From: Syncephalastrum monosporum B8922
Lineage: Eukaryota; Mucoromycota; Mucoromycetes; Mucorales; Syncephalastraceae
DNA length: 64,000 nt
Direction: 5' to 3'
Assembly (NCBI GenBank): GCA_000697355.1
Contig: JNEN01000829.1
Span: 153,096-217,095, forward strand
The translations under genes and the position numbers were made by a program. Position 1 is the stretch's first letter, and each line of letters starts with the position of its first letter. The notes beneath the pieces were generated by a model. It searched no databases and was not told where the DNA came from. It saw only the letters and a list, made by a program, of their open reading frames with translations. Below, piece after piece: positions 21,369-32,289 of this stretch.

Positions 21369-23227
21369 ATGGCGTTTTCGTCAGCACTCGTACTCACTGA
21401 CCTCAACGACTACATTGCTCCTTCGCAAGCCTGTATCAAGCCCGTTGAGGTGAAGAAGTCCGACAATGCCGGCCCTGTACGTCTTCCAGCGTGTTCTTTT
21501 TTTGCATTCTTTGTCTGACTAATTGATGACGGGTAGACCGAGATCAAGGTCGATCAAGAAGGCGGGTACTATGAGATCTCCCAAGACGGCGGTGAATCCA
21601 AGCTGGAGAAAGCTTCTATCACCCTGAACGATTGTCTTGCTTGCAGGTAGTGTCGGTGCCAGGTCGCTTTCTTGACGATTACTAAACATGATCCACAGCG
21701 GCTGCGTGACCTCGGCCGAGAGTGTCTTGATTACGATGCAATCGCAAGAAGAGCTGTATGGGATTCTGAAGACGAACCGGGAGGCGATGGAGCAGAACTT
21801 GTTGGAAGGACACAAGACGGTGGTGATTTCGATTAGTCCGCAGTCAAGAGCGTCGCTAGCAGCCAAGTATGGACTGAGTCCTTTGGCGGTGCACAAGCGG
21901 CTCGTTGCCTTTTTCAAGCAGCACCTCGGCGTTCACCATGTATTCGATACGACCTTCTCGAGAGATTTGTCGTTGGTCGAGTCGGCGCGCGAGTTCGTTG
22001 AGCGGTACCGGCGCTACATGGCCAACGGGGGCGAGCAGATCGAAGCGGCCATGCAAGAAGAAGATGCCAAAGCGGCCGCAGCAGAGGAAGAAGGATCGGG
22101 CCGCCGACGGGCACGACGACGAGCGGGCAAACCAGCGGATCAGCCTCAACAGCAACAAGAGATGCCCATGCTGGCATCTTCCTGCCCGGGTTGGGTATGC
22201 TATGCCGAAAAGACCCACGGCTATGTGCTGCCGCACATCACAGCCGCCAAGTCGCCGCAGCAGATGATGGGCTCGCTCGTCAAGGACTACATGGCGACCA
22301 AGGCCAACACGAGCCCATCGTCGATATACCATGTCTGCATCATGCCCTGCTACGACAAGAAATTGGAGGCAAGCCGGCCCGACTTCTTTCTGGAGCAATT
22401 TGATACCCGCGAAGTCGACTGCGTTCTCACCACGGGCGAAGTCGAGAAGATGTTTGAGGAGCAGGGCCTGGATATCCGGAATGTGCCGGAGGCCGACATC
22501 GATGACATGTACGTATGACAAAAGCGGGGTATTTCGGTTGCTAGAACAGTATCTAGGTTCAACAAGACGGGCATGAGTACCGAGGCACAGATTGAGACCG
22601 CGTTTGGCACGTCGGGTACGTCGTCGGGCGGCTACCTCGAATACATCCTCGCTACGGCGGCGCGCGAGCTGTTTGGCATTCACGATGTGCCACGTGATCC
22701 TGCTGCTGCACCGGGGCCGCGTGTGGTGGTCAAGACGGGCAAAAATGCCGATGTGCGCGAATATTTCTTGCTGGCAGATGACGGTCGCATCCTCTTGAGG
22801 TTTGCCACTGCGTTTGGGTTCCGGAACATTCAGAATATCGTGCGCAAGATCAAGACAGGCAAGTGCCACTACCACTATGTCGAAGTCATGGCATGCCCTG
22901 GTGGCTGTGTCAACGGCGGCGGTCAGCTGCCCAACCCGAACACAGAGCAAGTGATGAGTGCCAAGGATTGGGTCAGCTACGTCGAGAGTATCTATCAGAG
23001 CGTGCCTGGTGTTTTGCCCGAGGAAAACGAAGTGGTGAAGGCGATTTACAAGTAAGTGCAATTCAAGAGGCAGGGCAGAATGACATGACGCATGAGCTGA
23101 CGTGATGATGATGGTGGATAGTGAGTGGATTGGCGACGCTTCGTCTGAACGGGCCCAGCGCCTGCTCCGGACGCAGTACCACGCTGTGACGCAGAACCTG
23201 GCAAATCCATTGACCACCAACTGGTAA
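21369..23227 (+). CDS. NAR1: cytosolic Fe-S cluster assembly factor Nar1
   Basis: Five exons (21369-21476, 21537-21646, 21699-22508, 22557-23051, 23122-23227), 542 aa. The iron-only-hydrogenase-like fold is recognisable. N-terminal cluster cysteines are in SQACIKPVE (Cys22) and NDCLACSGC (Cys69, 72, 75). The hydrogenase-type motifs are SSCPGWVCYAE, CIMPCYDKKLEASRPDFF and ACPGGCVNGGGQLP. Nar1 works in the cytosolic iron-sulfur assembly pathway, passing 4Fe-4S clusters on to the targeting complex for DNA-repair and translation enzymes. An insertion rich in Glu, Arg and Gln (about residues 185-225) lies between the two halves and is not part of the core fold. It ends 360 bp upstream of CYT1 on the same strand. 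Confidence 0.95.
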
Positions 23228-23587
23228 AGGATTGAAACAAGACAGACGTACTTGTATGTGTACATAGAAGAGATACTAGTACAATTGATTATATATTATA
23301 TCCATGCATTTGTTTGACTTTAGAATTGTTTTATTGTTGACCTGTCTATATGTATAAAAAAAATATGAGATGATTATGAGATGAAGTGAGCGGGTGCTGT
23401 GATGGGTAGCCGACAACAATGAGGATCAATCAGAGACGTGGGGGAGGTAGGAATGGGTTGTGACGTTGATTGGCCCCCTTGTCGATGGCCGCAGTCTCAA
23501 AATCAACAAAAATTTTGACTCCCGGGCAAGAAGCCTCTTGCAAAAAGTTGAACCATACCCTACCCCCTTCTCTAATTCGCGCCAGCC
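23228..23587. other. intergenic NAR1-CYT1
   Basis: 360 bp holding the NAR1 3' region and the CYT1 promoter. Nothing else seen. Confidence 0.5.
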
Positions 23588-24991
23588 ATGTTTTCGAGGT
23601 TCGCTTCTCCCGCCGCGAGACGCTCTGTGCAGCAGTTCTCCAAGTCCACGGTTCAGGTAACTCTTCCGGCCATACTCGCACACGCGCCTCGAACTTATCA
23701 TCGCTCCATTGCTCGATTCAAACAGGCTCGCTTCGCTTCTACCAAGCCTGCTGCCGCTGACGTACGTTACCACGCGACTGAAGACACAGCACCCGCATAT
23801 CACGCCATACTCACTCTATTCTCCGTGTAGCACCCCAAGAAGATTACTGGCGTGACGGCCGCCATTGTGGGCACGACTGCGTTGGCGTACATGTATGCCG
23901 ACAATGTGTCTGCCAACATGGCCGATGAGGGTCTTCACCCCCCTCACCATCCCTGGCCCCACAGTGGCCCTCTCAGCACCTACGACCACGCCTCGTACGT
24001 ACACAAACACACACCCATACACACACCCATACACACACACACCTACACACACATATACGAAGCGAAACAAAACAAAACAAAACAAAACAGGACAGAACAG
24101 GACAGGACAGAACAGAATATTGACACGCACTCTCTTTCTCTTTTGCCTTTTATTTTAGCATCCGTCGTGGTTACCAGGTGTACCGTGAGGTCTGCTCTGC
24201 CTGCCACTCGCTGGACCGCATCGCGTGGAGAAACCTGATCGGCGTGTCCCACACCGAGGAAGAAGTCAAGGCCATGGCTGAGGAGTTCGAGTACCAGGAC
24301 GGCCCCGATGAGAACGGCGACATGTTCGAGCGCCCCGGTAAGCCCTCGGACTACATGCCCAAACCCTACGCAAACGAAGAGGCTGCCCGTGCCGGTAACG
24401 CTGGTGCCTTGCCCCCGGATCTTTCGCTGATCACCAAGGCCCGTCACGGCGGTGAGGTAAATTATCCATCATTCATTCTATAAGACAAAGCGATAGGCAG
24501 GATGAAGAGGATGACAGGACCTGGTTATTCACATCATACGCTACTCTGGATAGGACTACGTCTTTGCCCTTCTGACCGGCTACATGGATCCCCCCGGAGG
24601 TGTTGAGGTCCGTGAGGGTCTGAACTACAACCCCTACTTCCCCGGCGGTGCCATTGCCATGGCCCGTATCCTGTTCGATGACCTCGTCGAGTACGAGGAC
24701 GGCACGCCTGCCACCACCTCCCAGATGGCCAAGGACGTCTGTACCTTCCTTGCCTGGGCTGCCGAGCCCGAGCACGACGAGCGCAAGAAGATGGGCATGA
24801 AGGCCACCGTCATCCTCTCCGGTCTCTTCCTTATGTCCATCTGGCTCAAGCGCTTCAAGTGGGCCCCCATCAAGAATAGAAAGATTGTGTACAAGTAAGT
24901 CTTTTTTCTTTCTTTCTTTTTCGTTGGAGCGACCTCAAAGACTCATCTTCTCTTCTTTACCCATTGTCACTATGGTAGCCCTCCCAAATAA
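23588..24991 (+). CDS. CYT1: cytochrome c1, complex III subunit
   Basis: Six exons (23588-23656, 23726-23761, 23831-23994, 24159-24456, 24554-24894, 24979-24991), 306 aa. An N-terminal Arg/Ser-rich mitochondrial presequence is followed by a hydrophobic sorting segment ([17 protein letters not shown]). The haem-binding CSACH motif is in exon 4, and the Pro-rich [20 protein letters not shown] loop and the [14 protein letters not shown] segment with its Met haem ligand are in exon 5. A C-terminal anchor ([14 protein letters not shown]) ends in VYNPPK. It passes electrons from the Rieske protein to cytochrome c on the intermembrane-space side. Intron 3 carries CA and AACAAA simple repeats. The last exon encodes only four residues. 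Confidence 0.95.
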
Positions 24992-25193
24992 ATATTTTGT
25001 GTCCGCATCCCAAACAAAAAATGAAATTCAACCTACAATCACAACACATCTCGCACAAAATCCAAAAATCTCGCGTTACAACAATGAAATAGCCGGTTTC
25101 ATTAAAGACAACTCTTGTTTATTTCTAGACCTTCTTTCCGTCTATGACTACTGTGTTCAAAAGGAAGGGTATGAACGTAATGGATGACATATT

Positions 25194-26601
25194 TTACAGT
25201 TTGGCAGCCTTGCGGCTTTTCTCGGCAGCCACCTCGTTGGTCAACGTGACAATGGAAGGCACTGTGGGAGATAGATAGAATGTTAAAAACCATACAGACC
25301 TGCATAGCATAGTGTTTGACTTGCCTAAATCGTCAGGCTTCTCACCCGGCACCATGTGAGTTCCGTCCACCATGTCTACCGAGACACGTGGGGACTGCTC
25401 GCAGAGCAGGCCGCCAATTGTCGGGTCCGTGCTAAGTAAAACAACGCATATTTAGACACAGACACACACACACACTGTCTCTCTTTATCTATCTATCTTT
25501 TGGCTGCTGCTACTTACAAGACCGATCCGTGGGCCAGGACAAAGCGCACTGGGATCGATACCGCGCGCAAACTGGCAAACGCGTTGATAGACGGCACAAA
25601 ACCAGCCTTGTACACATCCTGAAATCCTTTTCATGAGATCCACGGACGTCAGCCTTTGTTTTCTTTTCTTTTCTTACGCGTTCTTCCTCCTTGGGGCACT
25701 TGAGCTTGACCTTGCCATCCGGTGTATCGTACAGAGCGAATTTCTATCGTCCTATGAGACGACCTTTCTTTTCATCGTTGCAGGTTATGGGTATATCTTA
25801 CCACGTAGTTCTCAAGTACTTCAGGATGCAGATCACGCCAAAAAGGGCGGGGCGCGAGTGCCTTGAAGCAAGCCTCTCTACATGAGCGCAACCCCACCGT
25901 TGAGAAAAATGCTTTCAAGAATTCATGCCTATTATGACTACCTGCTATCCCAGGTATCGCGACGTTTATCGGTGAACTTGATGGGCGGAAACTCGTTGCG
26001 GATCGCGACGTCGAGGACTTCGTCCCTGATGACAGGCTCGAGCATGCAGAGGCCATCAAAGGTCTTTGGATAGAGGAATTCGAGGTTGATCATGGAGGTG
26101 GCACCAAAGCTGTGACCGACGCCGATGAATGTATCGTAGTCCTCCTTGAGACGCATTTCTCGGATGACTTGCTGCGTGTCAAAACTCTGATCGAACCAGG
26201 TATCTGAGTGAATGAAGAATAAAGTTAAAGAAAAATGGGCATTAATGTCCCTCTCTCTTCCACTTTCACGTGCAGAAATTGTTCATACAGTATGGAATAT
26301 GCTTGCCCTCGTTGAGAAGGGCCGAGTCGCCGTGGTTACGGGCGTCAAAGGATACAAAGTGGATGTCGGTATGGTCGTATTGGTTGAGTTGACGCAGTTG
26401 GCGAATGAAGCGGTGCATGAGCGGATGGAGCGCCTCTTTGTGGAAACCGTTGGAATGCGTCCAGAGGAAGGCGGTCTTGGTCTGAGCCGGCTTCGGCGCA
26501 GGGAACTCATACCGCTCGACCACGAGACGTTCGGTGTCGTAGCCTTCGGTGGCGGGCGACACAGGAATCACGGTCCTGTAAGCAGCTTCGAGATGCACCA
26601 T
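25194..26601 (-). CDS. alpha/beta hydrolase with peroxisomal PTS1 (Lpx1/AKT2-like)
   Basis: Seven exons (26601-26289, 26203-25942, 25877-25802, 25743-25678, 25618-25518, 25431-25325, 25261-25194), 330 aa. HSNGFHKEALHPL near the N-terminus is typical of the fungal Lpx1/AKT2-type family. The nucleophile elbow is GVGHSFGATS, and the catalytic His is likely in DGTHMVPGEKPDD. The protein ends in KAAKL, an acceptable C-terminal peroxisome signal (AKL). The last intron starts with GCAAGT at 25324: using the nearby GT instead puts the final exon in a frame without the AKL end. Family members include a yeast peroxisomal lipase and proteins linked to host-specific metabolite synthesis, so the substrate here is open. 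It converges on CYT1 with about 200 bp between stops. Confidence 0.8.
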
Positions 26602-27305
26602 GACTTTCACAAAGTTAAAAGTGTGGGGTAAAGTGTGTCTGTCTCTTCCCCTCTCAGCTCGTCCCTTTATGGAAACCGTCTCTGGTTCCTCAGATGAGTA
26701 AGCTCAATTGTTATCCTTTTTCCAGTGGCATTTTGTCACATCAGATCCACAAATGCGCAAACAATCCAACCTATTTTATCCCACGCTTGTCCTCTATCCT
26801 GTCTTGAATTTTTGATCCTCGCTCCTCAGTAAATTTGACGTTCTGCTGTATACGCAAATACTTGATGCATATCCTTTTGTCAACATATTGGGCTGACATA
26901 ATCTCCAGTGGCATATGAAATTATCTATGCCTCTCTGCCCTAAAAAAAAAAAAGCTTCAAATGGTTCCAGGACGTGTCTCATGACTGTTGACTTCCATCT
27001 TGCACGCGTACTTGCGCGTGCGCTGACATTCTATTGTGCCACGCTCTTGACATTCTTCATATCCCAATTATCGACAACAATGAAGATCGGTTGCCTAACA
27101 TATGTTGCCCAACTCTTCGATTTTAATAGTAGATTTCCTTCTACCAAGGTAAAAAAAAAAAAAAGACGTTTTGGGTATACAAGAAGAAATGATACAAGGC
27201 CAGTTGGCGGGCGGTATGGAGGAGGTTCTGTATACAAATGAAAATGGAAAGGGATAATGATGCAGGTTAAGTAGTAGCAGTAATTAATAAACAGGTTGTG
27301 GATAA
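26602..27305. other. intergenic
   Basis: No supported gene. It contains the hydrolase promoter, poly-A tracts at 26941 and 27152, and the 3' side of the next gene. Confidence 0.4.
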
Positions 27306-28505
27306 TCAGCTCTGGGAATGTCTTCGGGCCGGCCGTGATGGTTCCTCGGCGTCTTCTGGGAGTGGAAGGGCCGAATAGGGTGGTGCAGACGGTGTATACG
27401 CAGGAGGGGGGGCCTCGAGTGGATCGTGCAGACAGTGTGGACAGGGAGAAGGATGCTGCCGCTGCTGCTGATGCTGATGATGATGCTGATGATGCTGATG
27501 AATGTGGTGAGGATGCAAAGAAGAAGGGTGACTGGAGGAGGATGCTTCAAAAGAAGTAGTGGCAGTGGCAATGTCAATGGCAGTAGTATTAGTAGTAATA
27601 GGTCGATAATGCGGACTCTCGAGTTCTTTTGCGGAGGGTGCGGAGGGCGCGGGAGGAGCTGTTTGGGAGAGCATCGAAATGATCCGTCGTCGTCTGTCCT
27701 GGTTGTGAAGCATTTGTTGCGGTGGTAGTTGTGATGGTGATGGTGGATGGGACACACTGTCTAGGAACAAAGGTGCTGGAGGCGCAGACGGGGTGTCGGC
27801 GGGTAAGGACGACACTTCGTCGACTGATCTTTCTGGCTGTGCTTGTTCTCCTGGATCTTCACCGCCTGAACTCGTGCCAGCATGTTCGTTTGAACGCGTA
27901 GTATGAACACTGCTCGCGTCTGTGCTTTCATCATCCTGCTTGCGCTGTTTCTTGCGCATACGCATACGCGTAAAGATGACAACAGTTGCCACAATGGCGA
28001 TGGCGCCGACCCCACCCACCACCGACAGGATGGCGACCATCCTGCTTAGTGCCTGTTGGTCCTCTTGGAGTTGATCCACAATCTCGCCGTCACTGTTGGT
28101 GGACTGGTTGGGGTCGGCTGGTTTGGAACTGTGAGGCTGTTCTTGTTGATGGGCGTATGTGTTGTTGTCGTGGTAGACCTTGTTTGGATCCGGGCTGGGT
28201 GCAATGACAACGGTGGTGATGTTGACAATTACGGTTTTGCCACGGCCATCGACGGTAGTCTTCTTCTTGTGGTTTTCTTTACTGTCGTCATTGGATTCGT
28301 CGTCTTTCCGTCGGTGTAACGGTGCCAGGGTGGGTTCGCTGGGCTGTCTCCTGGGTGGTGGTGTGCGTGATAATGATGGCAGTCGTAGTGGAGACGCATC
28401 ACCGTCATTGGATATAGAAATGGCGCTTGGGTTCGGCGGGCGGGCAGCTCCTCGTGCGATCGATAGAGTTGGCAGAATAAGCAGCAGAAGCGCACGAAGC
28501 CGCAT
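27306..28505 (-). CDS. single-pass membrane protein with His-rich tail and PPxY-like motifs
   Basis: Intronless, 399 aa. The order is: signal peptide (MRLRALLLLILPTLSIARG), an extracellular Ser/Pro/Asn-rich part of about 140 residues, one membrane segment (ILSVVGGVGAIAIVATVVIF) followed by a basic stop-transfer patch (TRMRMRKKQRKQ), and a cytoplasmic tail of about 210 residues. The tail has a His/Gln tract (HHIHQHHQHHHQHQQQRQH) and ends with PPPAYTPSAPPYSALP, two PPxY-like motifs of the kind bound by Nedd4/Rsp5 WW domains. The layout resembles fungal surface sensors or mucin-like receptors, but no family is recognised. WW binding is an inference from motif only. Confidence 0.7.
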   Translation of the reverse strand: MRLRALLLLILPTLSIARGAARPPNPSAISISNDGDASPLRLPSLSRTPPPRRQPSEPTLAPLHRRKDDESNDDSKENHKKKTTVDGRGKTVIVNITTVVIAPSPDPNKVYHDNNTYAHQQEQPHSSKPADPNQSTNSDGEIVDQLQEDQQALSRMVAILSVVGGVGAIAIVATVVIFTRMRMRKKQRKQDDESTDASSVHTTRSNEHAGTSSGGEDPGEQAQPERSVDEVSSLPADTPSAPPAPLFLDSVSHPPSPSQLPPQQMLHNQDRRRRIISMLSQTAPPAPSAPSAKELESPHYRPITTNTTAIDIATATTSFEASSSSHPSSLHPHHIHQHHQHHHQHQQQRQHPSPCPHCLHDPLEAPPPAYTPSAPPYSALPLPEDAEEPSRPARRHSQS

Positions 28506-29536
28506 GTAAAACTGGAAAGAGAAATGAAAGAATACGGAAGAAGGTGGGATGTGCTAATAAACGATAGAATGATGAAAAAGGAATAACAAAACAGAGTTCA
28601 AACAAAAGAAGAAAGTGAAGAATGAACAAGAGGCAACGGGGAAAGAAATAAAGAAATGAGGAAAGTAAAAGAGAAAGAAAAAACGAGTGGGATGTCTATG
28701 TCTGTGTACACTTGCAGAGAGAAATAACACCCACACACACAGAGAGAGAGAAAGAGAGAGAGACAGAACGATAGAGAGGGAGAGAGGAGAGAGATAGCAC
28801 CACACCACGTCTAACACACACGCACATAACGTACACAAACACACATTTACACATTCACGTATCCACAGCATACTGCACTGCTTCGTTTGTGCGAGTCCCT
28901 GGTAAGCTGCAGGTTGTCGGTTTCCTGATTTTTTCACCGTTGTACCATCCTCTCTCGCGCTGCACCGAATCATGGATCGTGCAACCTGAGATTCGAAACA
29001 GAAGAAAGCTCGCAGGGCACACAACAATAAAGTGAAGCCTTCTCTGGCTCCGATGCAACCCCTTCCTGCTGCTTTGCACCTCTACCCTGAATCCCTTGCT
29101 TGCTCTACAGACGACAAAGGATAGCCGCATATGTATGCCTCCGATTTTCATTATTCTCCCACTCCTTTTTAGATGCTTTCTGTTTACACCGTGAGAGTGC
29201 GACCCACAGCAATGGGCATTATTCTGCCCATCAGGACATGGACTGGAATCCATGTGTAACCTGCAGATTTGGAAACACGCAATGATTATTATTTTATGAC
29301 ACATATAATATATTTCAATCATGACGAGGCCAGAACAAAAAGCGAAAAAGATCAAGGGGTATGAGCTTATTTGACCAGAGAGAAGTATGTGATGTCAGTA
29401 AGTTGATAAATTCATTTAACGGTATGCATGGTATGTATCGCCGCCCGCGGGATAAAAGGAAAGGTACACATGGCTTCGAGGCTTGTGCGTATGTGTTGTG
29501 CAGCAGAGTGTGGCGCGTATCCTTTCCCTTTTTTCT
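28506..29536. other. intergenic with purine/CA simple repeats
   Basis: Holds the promoter of the preceding minus-strand gene. From 28600 to 28860 the plus strand is a GA-rich and ACAC-rich low-complexity tract, pyrimidine-rich on the sense strand of that gene. No gene was supported between 28860 and 29536. Confidence 0.5.
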
Positions 29537-30061
29537 TCAGTCTTGGCCCTCCTTTTCATCCTTGTCTTTGTTGACGACAACCCACTCTGTGCTGGGTTGC
29601 GCAGGTCGTCTGTCCATCGATGAGCGGAAGCTTACCCACTGGACGGACCGCACCGACTTTTGTCCCAAAGAGGCTGCTCTTTCTTTCCATGTCAAGTTCT
29701 TGTGATGATTCCCGCCCGTGTAACCGTGCCGGGGCTTGTCTGGTGTTGCTGGTACTGGTGGTGCCACTGGTAATTGCGAGCCAATGGGCCGGTCGTGTTC
29801 TTGCACTTTTCCTTCGCTATGCACCATCTCGGGACTGTCTTCAGACGAGATGCTGTCCGCCTCTCTCGCTTTTTGATCTACCAGCCGCCTTCGCTTTGCC
29901 TTGATACAGGAATACGCGATAAACGCCAGCGAACCGACGAGTATCAGTAGCACAACGCACGCCACAACTGAAATCCAAAACGGCTGCGATGACTGTCCTC
30001 CATCATCTTGCCGTTTCCGCAACGTAACAAAGTCAGAACCAAAAAAGCTTATAGGAGCCAT
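29537..30061 (-). CDS. small single-pass membrane protein, unknown
   Basis: Intronless, 174 aa. A short N-terminal part (SDFVTLRKRQDDGG, containing a possible KR cleavage site) is followed by a strong membrane segment (FWISVVACVVLLILVGSLAFIAYSC), a basic patch (KAKRRR) and a hydrophilic tail with a Pro-rich stretch and Trp-containing C-terminal motifs (NLTWKERAASLG, VRSVQWVSFRSS, STEWVVVNKD). The topology matches the neighbouring 27.3-28.5 kb protein, but sequence similarity is not evident. No function assigned. Confidence 0.55.
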   Translation of the reverse strand: MAPISFFGSDFVTLRKRQDDGGQSSQPFWISVVACVVLLILVGSLAFIAYSCIKAKRRRLVDQKAREADSISSEDSPEMVHSEGKVQEHDRPIGSQLPVAPPVPATPDKPRHGYTGGNHHKNLTWKERAASLGQKSVRSVQWVSFRSSMDRRPAQPSTEWVVVNKDKDEKEGQD

Positions 30062-30519
30062 GATAAAAGCTTTTCTTTATGTAGAGGTGAATAAAGTATA
30101 AAAAGAAAGGAAGAGGCAAAGAAAAGAAAAACGCATGCAGATCAAGAAAACAACTCACTCCTGTTGCTTTGGCGCTCTCAAGAAAGAAAAAACCTACCTG
30201 GTGCTCAACCGAATGTAACAAGATAATGTAATAACGGCATGCAACCGCAGCTCTCCCCTGAAATCCATCCGCATGCGTAACACGAAGGCCAATCCATCCT
30301 CAAGTGCCATCCCTCACAGATGAGGGGAAGGAGCTGCCTTTCCAAAAACAGTAATCCATCGTGTCATCAAATCATCCACAGAGATTGTGATTTGTGAGTC
30401 ACACACAAAGGTATAAAGACTCAACGGGTTCGTTCTCATCTCACCCAGCCTGTGTCTTGGTGTTATTGAACATAAAAGTGTGTGTCAATACAAAACAAGT
30501 AACGTCAATTAGATACGTT
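30062..30519. other. intergenic
   Basis: 458 bp between two minus-strand genes. No feature seen beyond the 3' region of RPL22 and the promoter of the membrane-protein gene. Confidence 0.4.
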
Positions 30520-30879
30520 TTACTCCTCGTCCTCATCATCGCCCTCGTTGGCAATGTTGAAGTAGCGGAGCTCGAAGGTCTGCTTGTCAGTGGCAATGAC
30601 GCGGAGCCAGTCACGGATCTGGTTCTTCTTGAGGAAGCGCTTGGTGAGGTACTTGACGTAACGCTTGGAGAACTGGATGTTGGCGTTGATGGTGACCTTG
30701 TTACCGCTGCGGGTGATGGTGATAGCATCACCAAGGTTGTTGGTGCGGCCGTCAACCTTGATACGGTCATGGAGGTACTTCTCGAAGGCAGCAACGTCGA
30801 AGATCTTGTCACCAGCGGGGGCGGAGCAGTCGACGACAACCTTGGACTTCTTGACAGCGGCAGACTTGACGGGGGCCAT
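30520..30879 (-). CDS. RPL22: 60S ribosomal protein eL22
   Basis: 119 aa, no intron in the coding part. Core motifs fit eL22: [75 protein letters not shown], and the acidic tail GDDEDEE. eL22 is a component of the large ribosomal subunit near the exit-tunnel side. The frame stays open upstream of the ATG, but [13 protein letters not shown] is a typical ribosomal-protein start, so the longer reading is rejected. A long A/T tract about 70 bp upstream is typical of highly expressed genes. Confidence 0.95.
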   Translation of the reverse strand: MAPVKSAAVKKSKVVVDCSAPAGDKIFDVAAFEKYLHDRIKVDGRTNNLGDAITITRSGNKVTINANIQFSKRYVKYLTKRFLKKNQIRDWLRVIATDKQTFELRYFNIANEGDDEDEE

Positions 30880-30945
30880 GACGATAGAAAGTAAAGAGAA
30901 AGAGGAAGAATTCAACCTTTGCGCGCTCCCCCTCGTTTGAAAAAT

Positions 30946-30966
30946 GCAAAAAAAAAATTTTTTTGC
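30946..30966. promoter_or_regulatory. poly(dA:dT) tract in the RPL22 promoter
   Basis: A run of ten A followed by seven T, bounded by GC on both sides, about 70 bp upstream of the RPL22 start. Such stiff tracts exclude nucleosomes in fungal ribosomal-protein promoters; that role is inferred here. Confidence 0.5.
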
Positions 30967-32289
30967 TTCCGCTGGGTGGCTGGCGAACGGGAGTGCTGTT
31001 TTCTCAGCCAATGAAACAAATAACCATCTTCTTAACCGAGGGTGCAGAAACGGAGGAAGTTGAAAAAGTATGCGTCGCGAGTGATCTTCGGCCGTTTCAA
31101 GCTTTTGCATGCCTGATTTTCTTCATATGAGCACTTCTTTACAAAATCGTATACCTTAAGTATGACAAACACAGAACGAAATGAATTCATCATGTTATGT
31201 CTTTATATGAGATCACGTGCGCACTGCGGGTTGCAGTTTTATCCATAATAGTACTGCTCGGTTTTGGAAATGCGGCCAGTTTGGAGTATATCTGCTGATG
31301 TCCCTATTTCGAAACAAGGTTTCGGCACATCTCAGCGAAAAGAAAGGTGTTTTAAAAGAAAAAGGGTTTCAACGTCCATTTACTGAGATGAATCACATGC
31401 GTTTAGGTTGTGCATGCTGTGCCACACATCATATAGAGAGTGTATGTGTGCTGAGAGGCAAAATAGGGAATCAGATGTCAGGTACCCGATACAACACCGA
31501 GCGCAGACGGGCATTTCCTATTGTATTATTCGCCCGCGTACACTGAAAGTATGCTGCGCACCCTACTCCATCAAAGATATGTGTTCAATCACTCTTCTTC
31601 ATATTGCGTTGTGGCCAAAGAAAAACTCAAATGTATTCAGCCTGTAAGATTTCTTTTCTCTGTCTCCGTTCATCCGCGACGATCTCAGCAGGCTGCAGAA
31701 TGTACTGGAGCATTACACACAGGCGGAGCAAATAGTTTTACAGATTTCGTCTGAGCTTGACGCAGTAAGTGAACACAAACAATGTACGTGCGCAATCGCG
31801 GTGAAGCAGCTCTTTAGTGACAGATGTACGCCATACTATTACCTGCATACGCTAAAAAAAATAGTCGCTTACATTTTCATGTACATTGGAGTGCCCTTCT
31901 TTATCACTTGAATCGTTATTTTGTGCACAATGACCATGCAAGATCCCATTTTATTTATCAGTGATGATCTTTCTTGTATAGATGATTTTGAGGGCATGAC
32001 ACAGACAAAGAAACACAACAGGATCACGGGGCAAGGGGGCGTGCCTGAACACTTGAGGCGGACGGCAGTAGTTCATGCGCACGCGAAAGGAGCAATGATG
32101 ACTTCTTTCCAATAATATGCAGGGATTGTGGCATGCGCAGCCTTGACTGGATCGGCTATTGTCCCTATCACTCTTCTTGTTTTTTCTACATGGAGTGTAT
32201 CGGCATACGTACATGAGTGTGGATGAGAGGAGAATAAACGTCATGATGGCTAATGAAACTGCGCACGCGCGCCCCGCTCACAAGCAGAC
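30967..32289. other. intergenic
   Basis: 1.3 kb with no supported gene on either strand. It lies between the divergent RPL22 and polyphosphatase genes and so holds both promoters. Short frames at 31217-31546 and 31921-32115 show no family features. Confidence 0.4.

Noticed and set aside
30880..31110. N-terminal extension of RPL22
   Set aside because: The frame is open upstream, but eL22 proteins start at MAPVK-like sequences and the extension is low-quality sequence crossing the A/T promoter tract.
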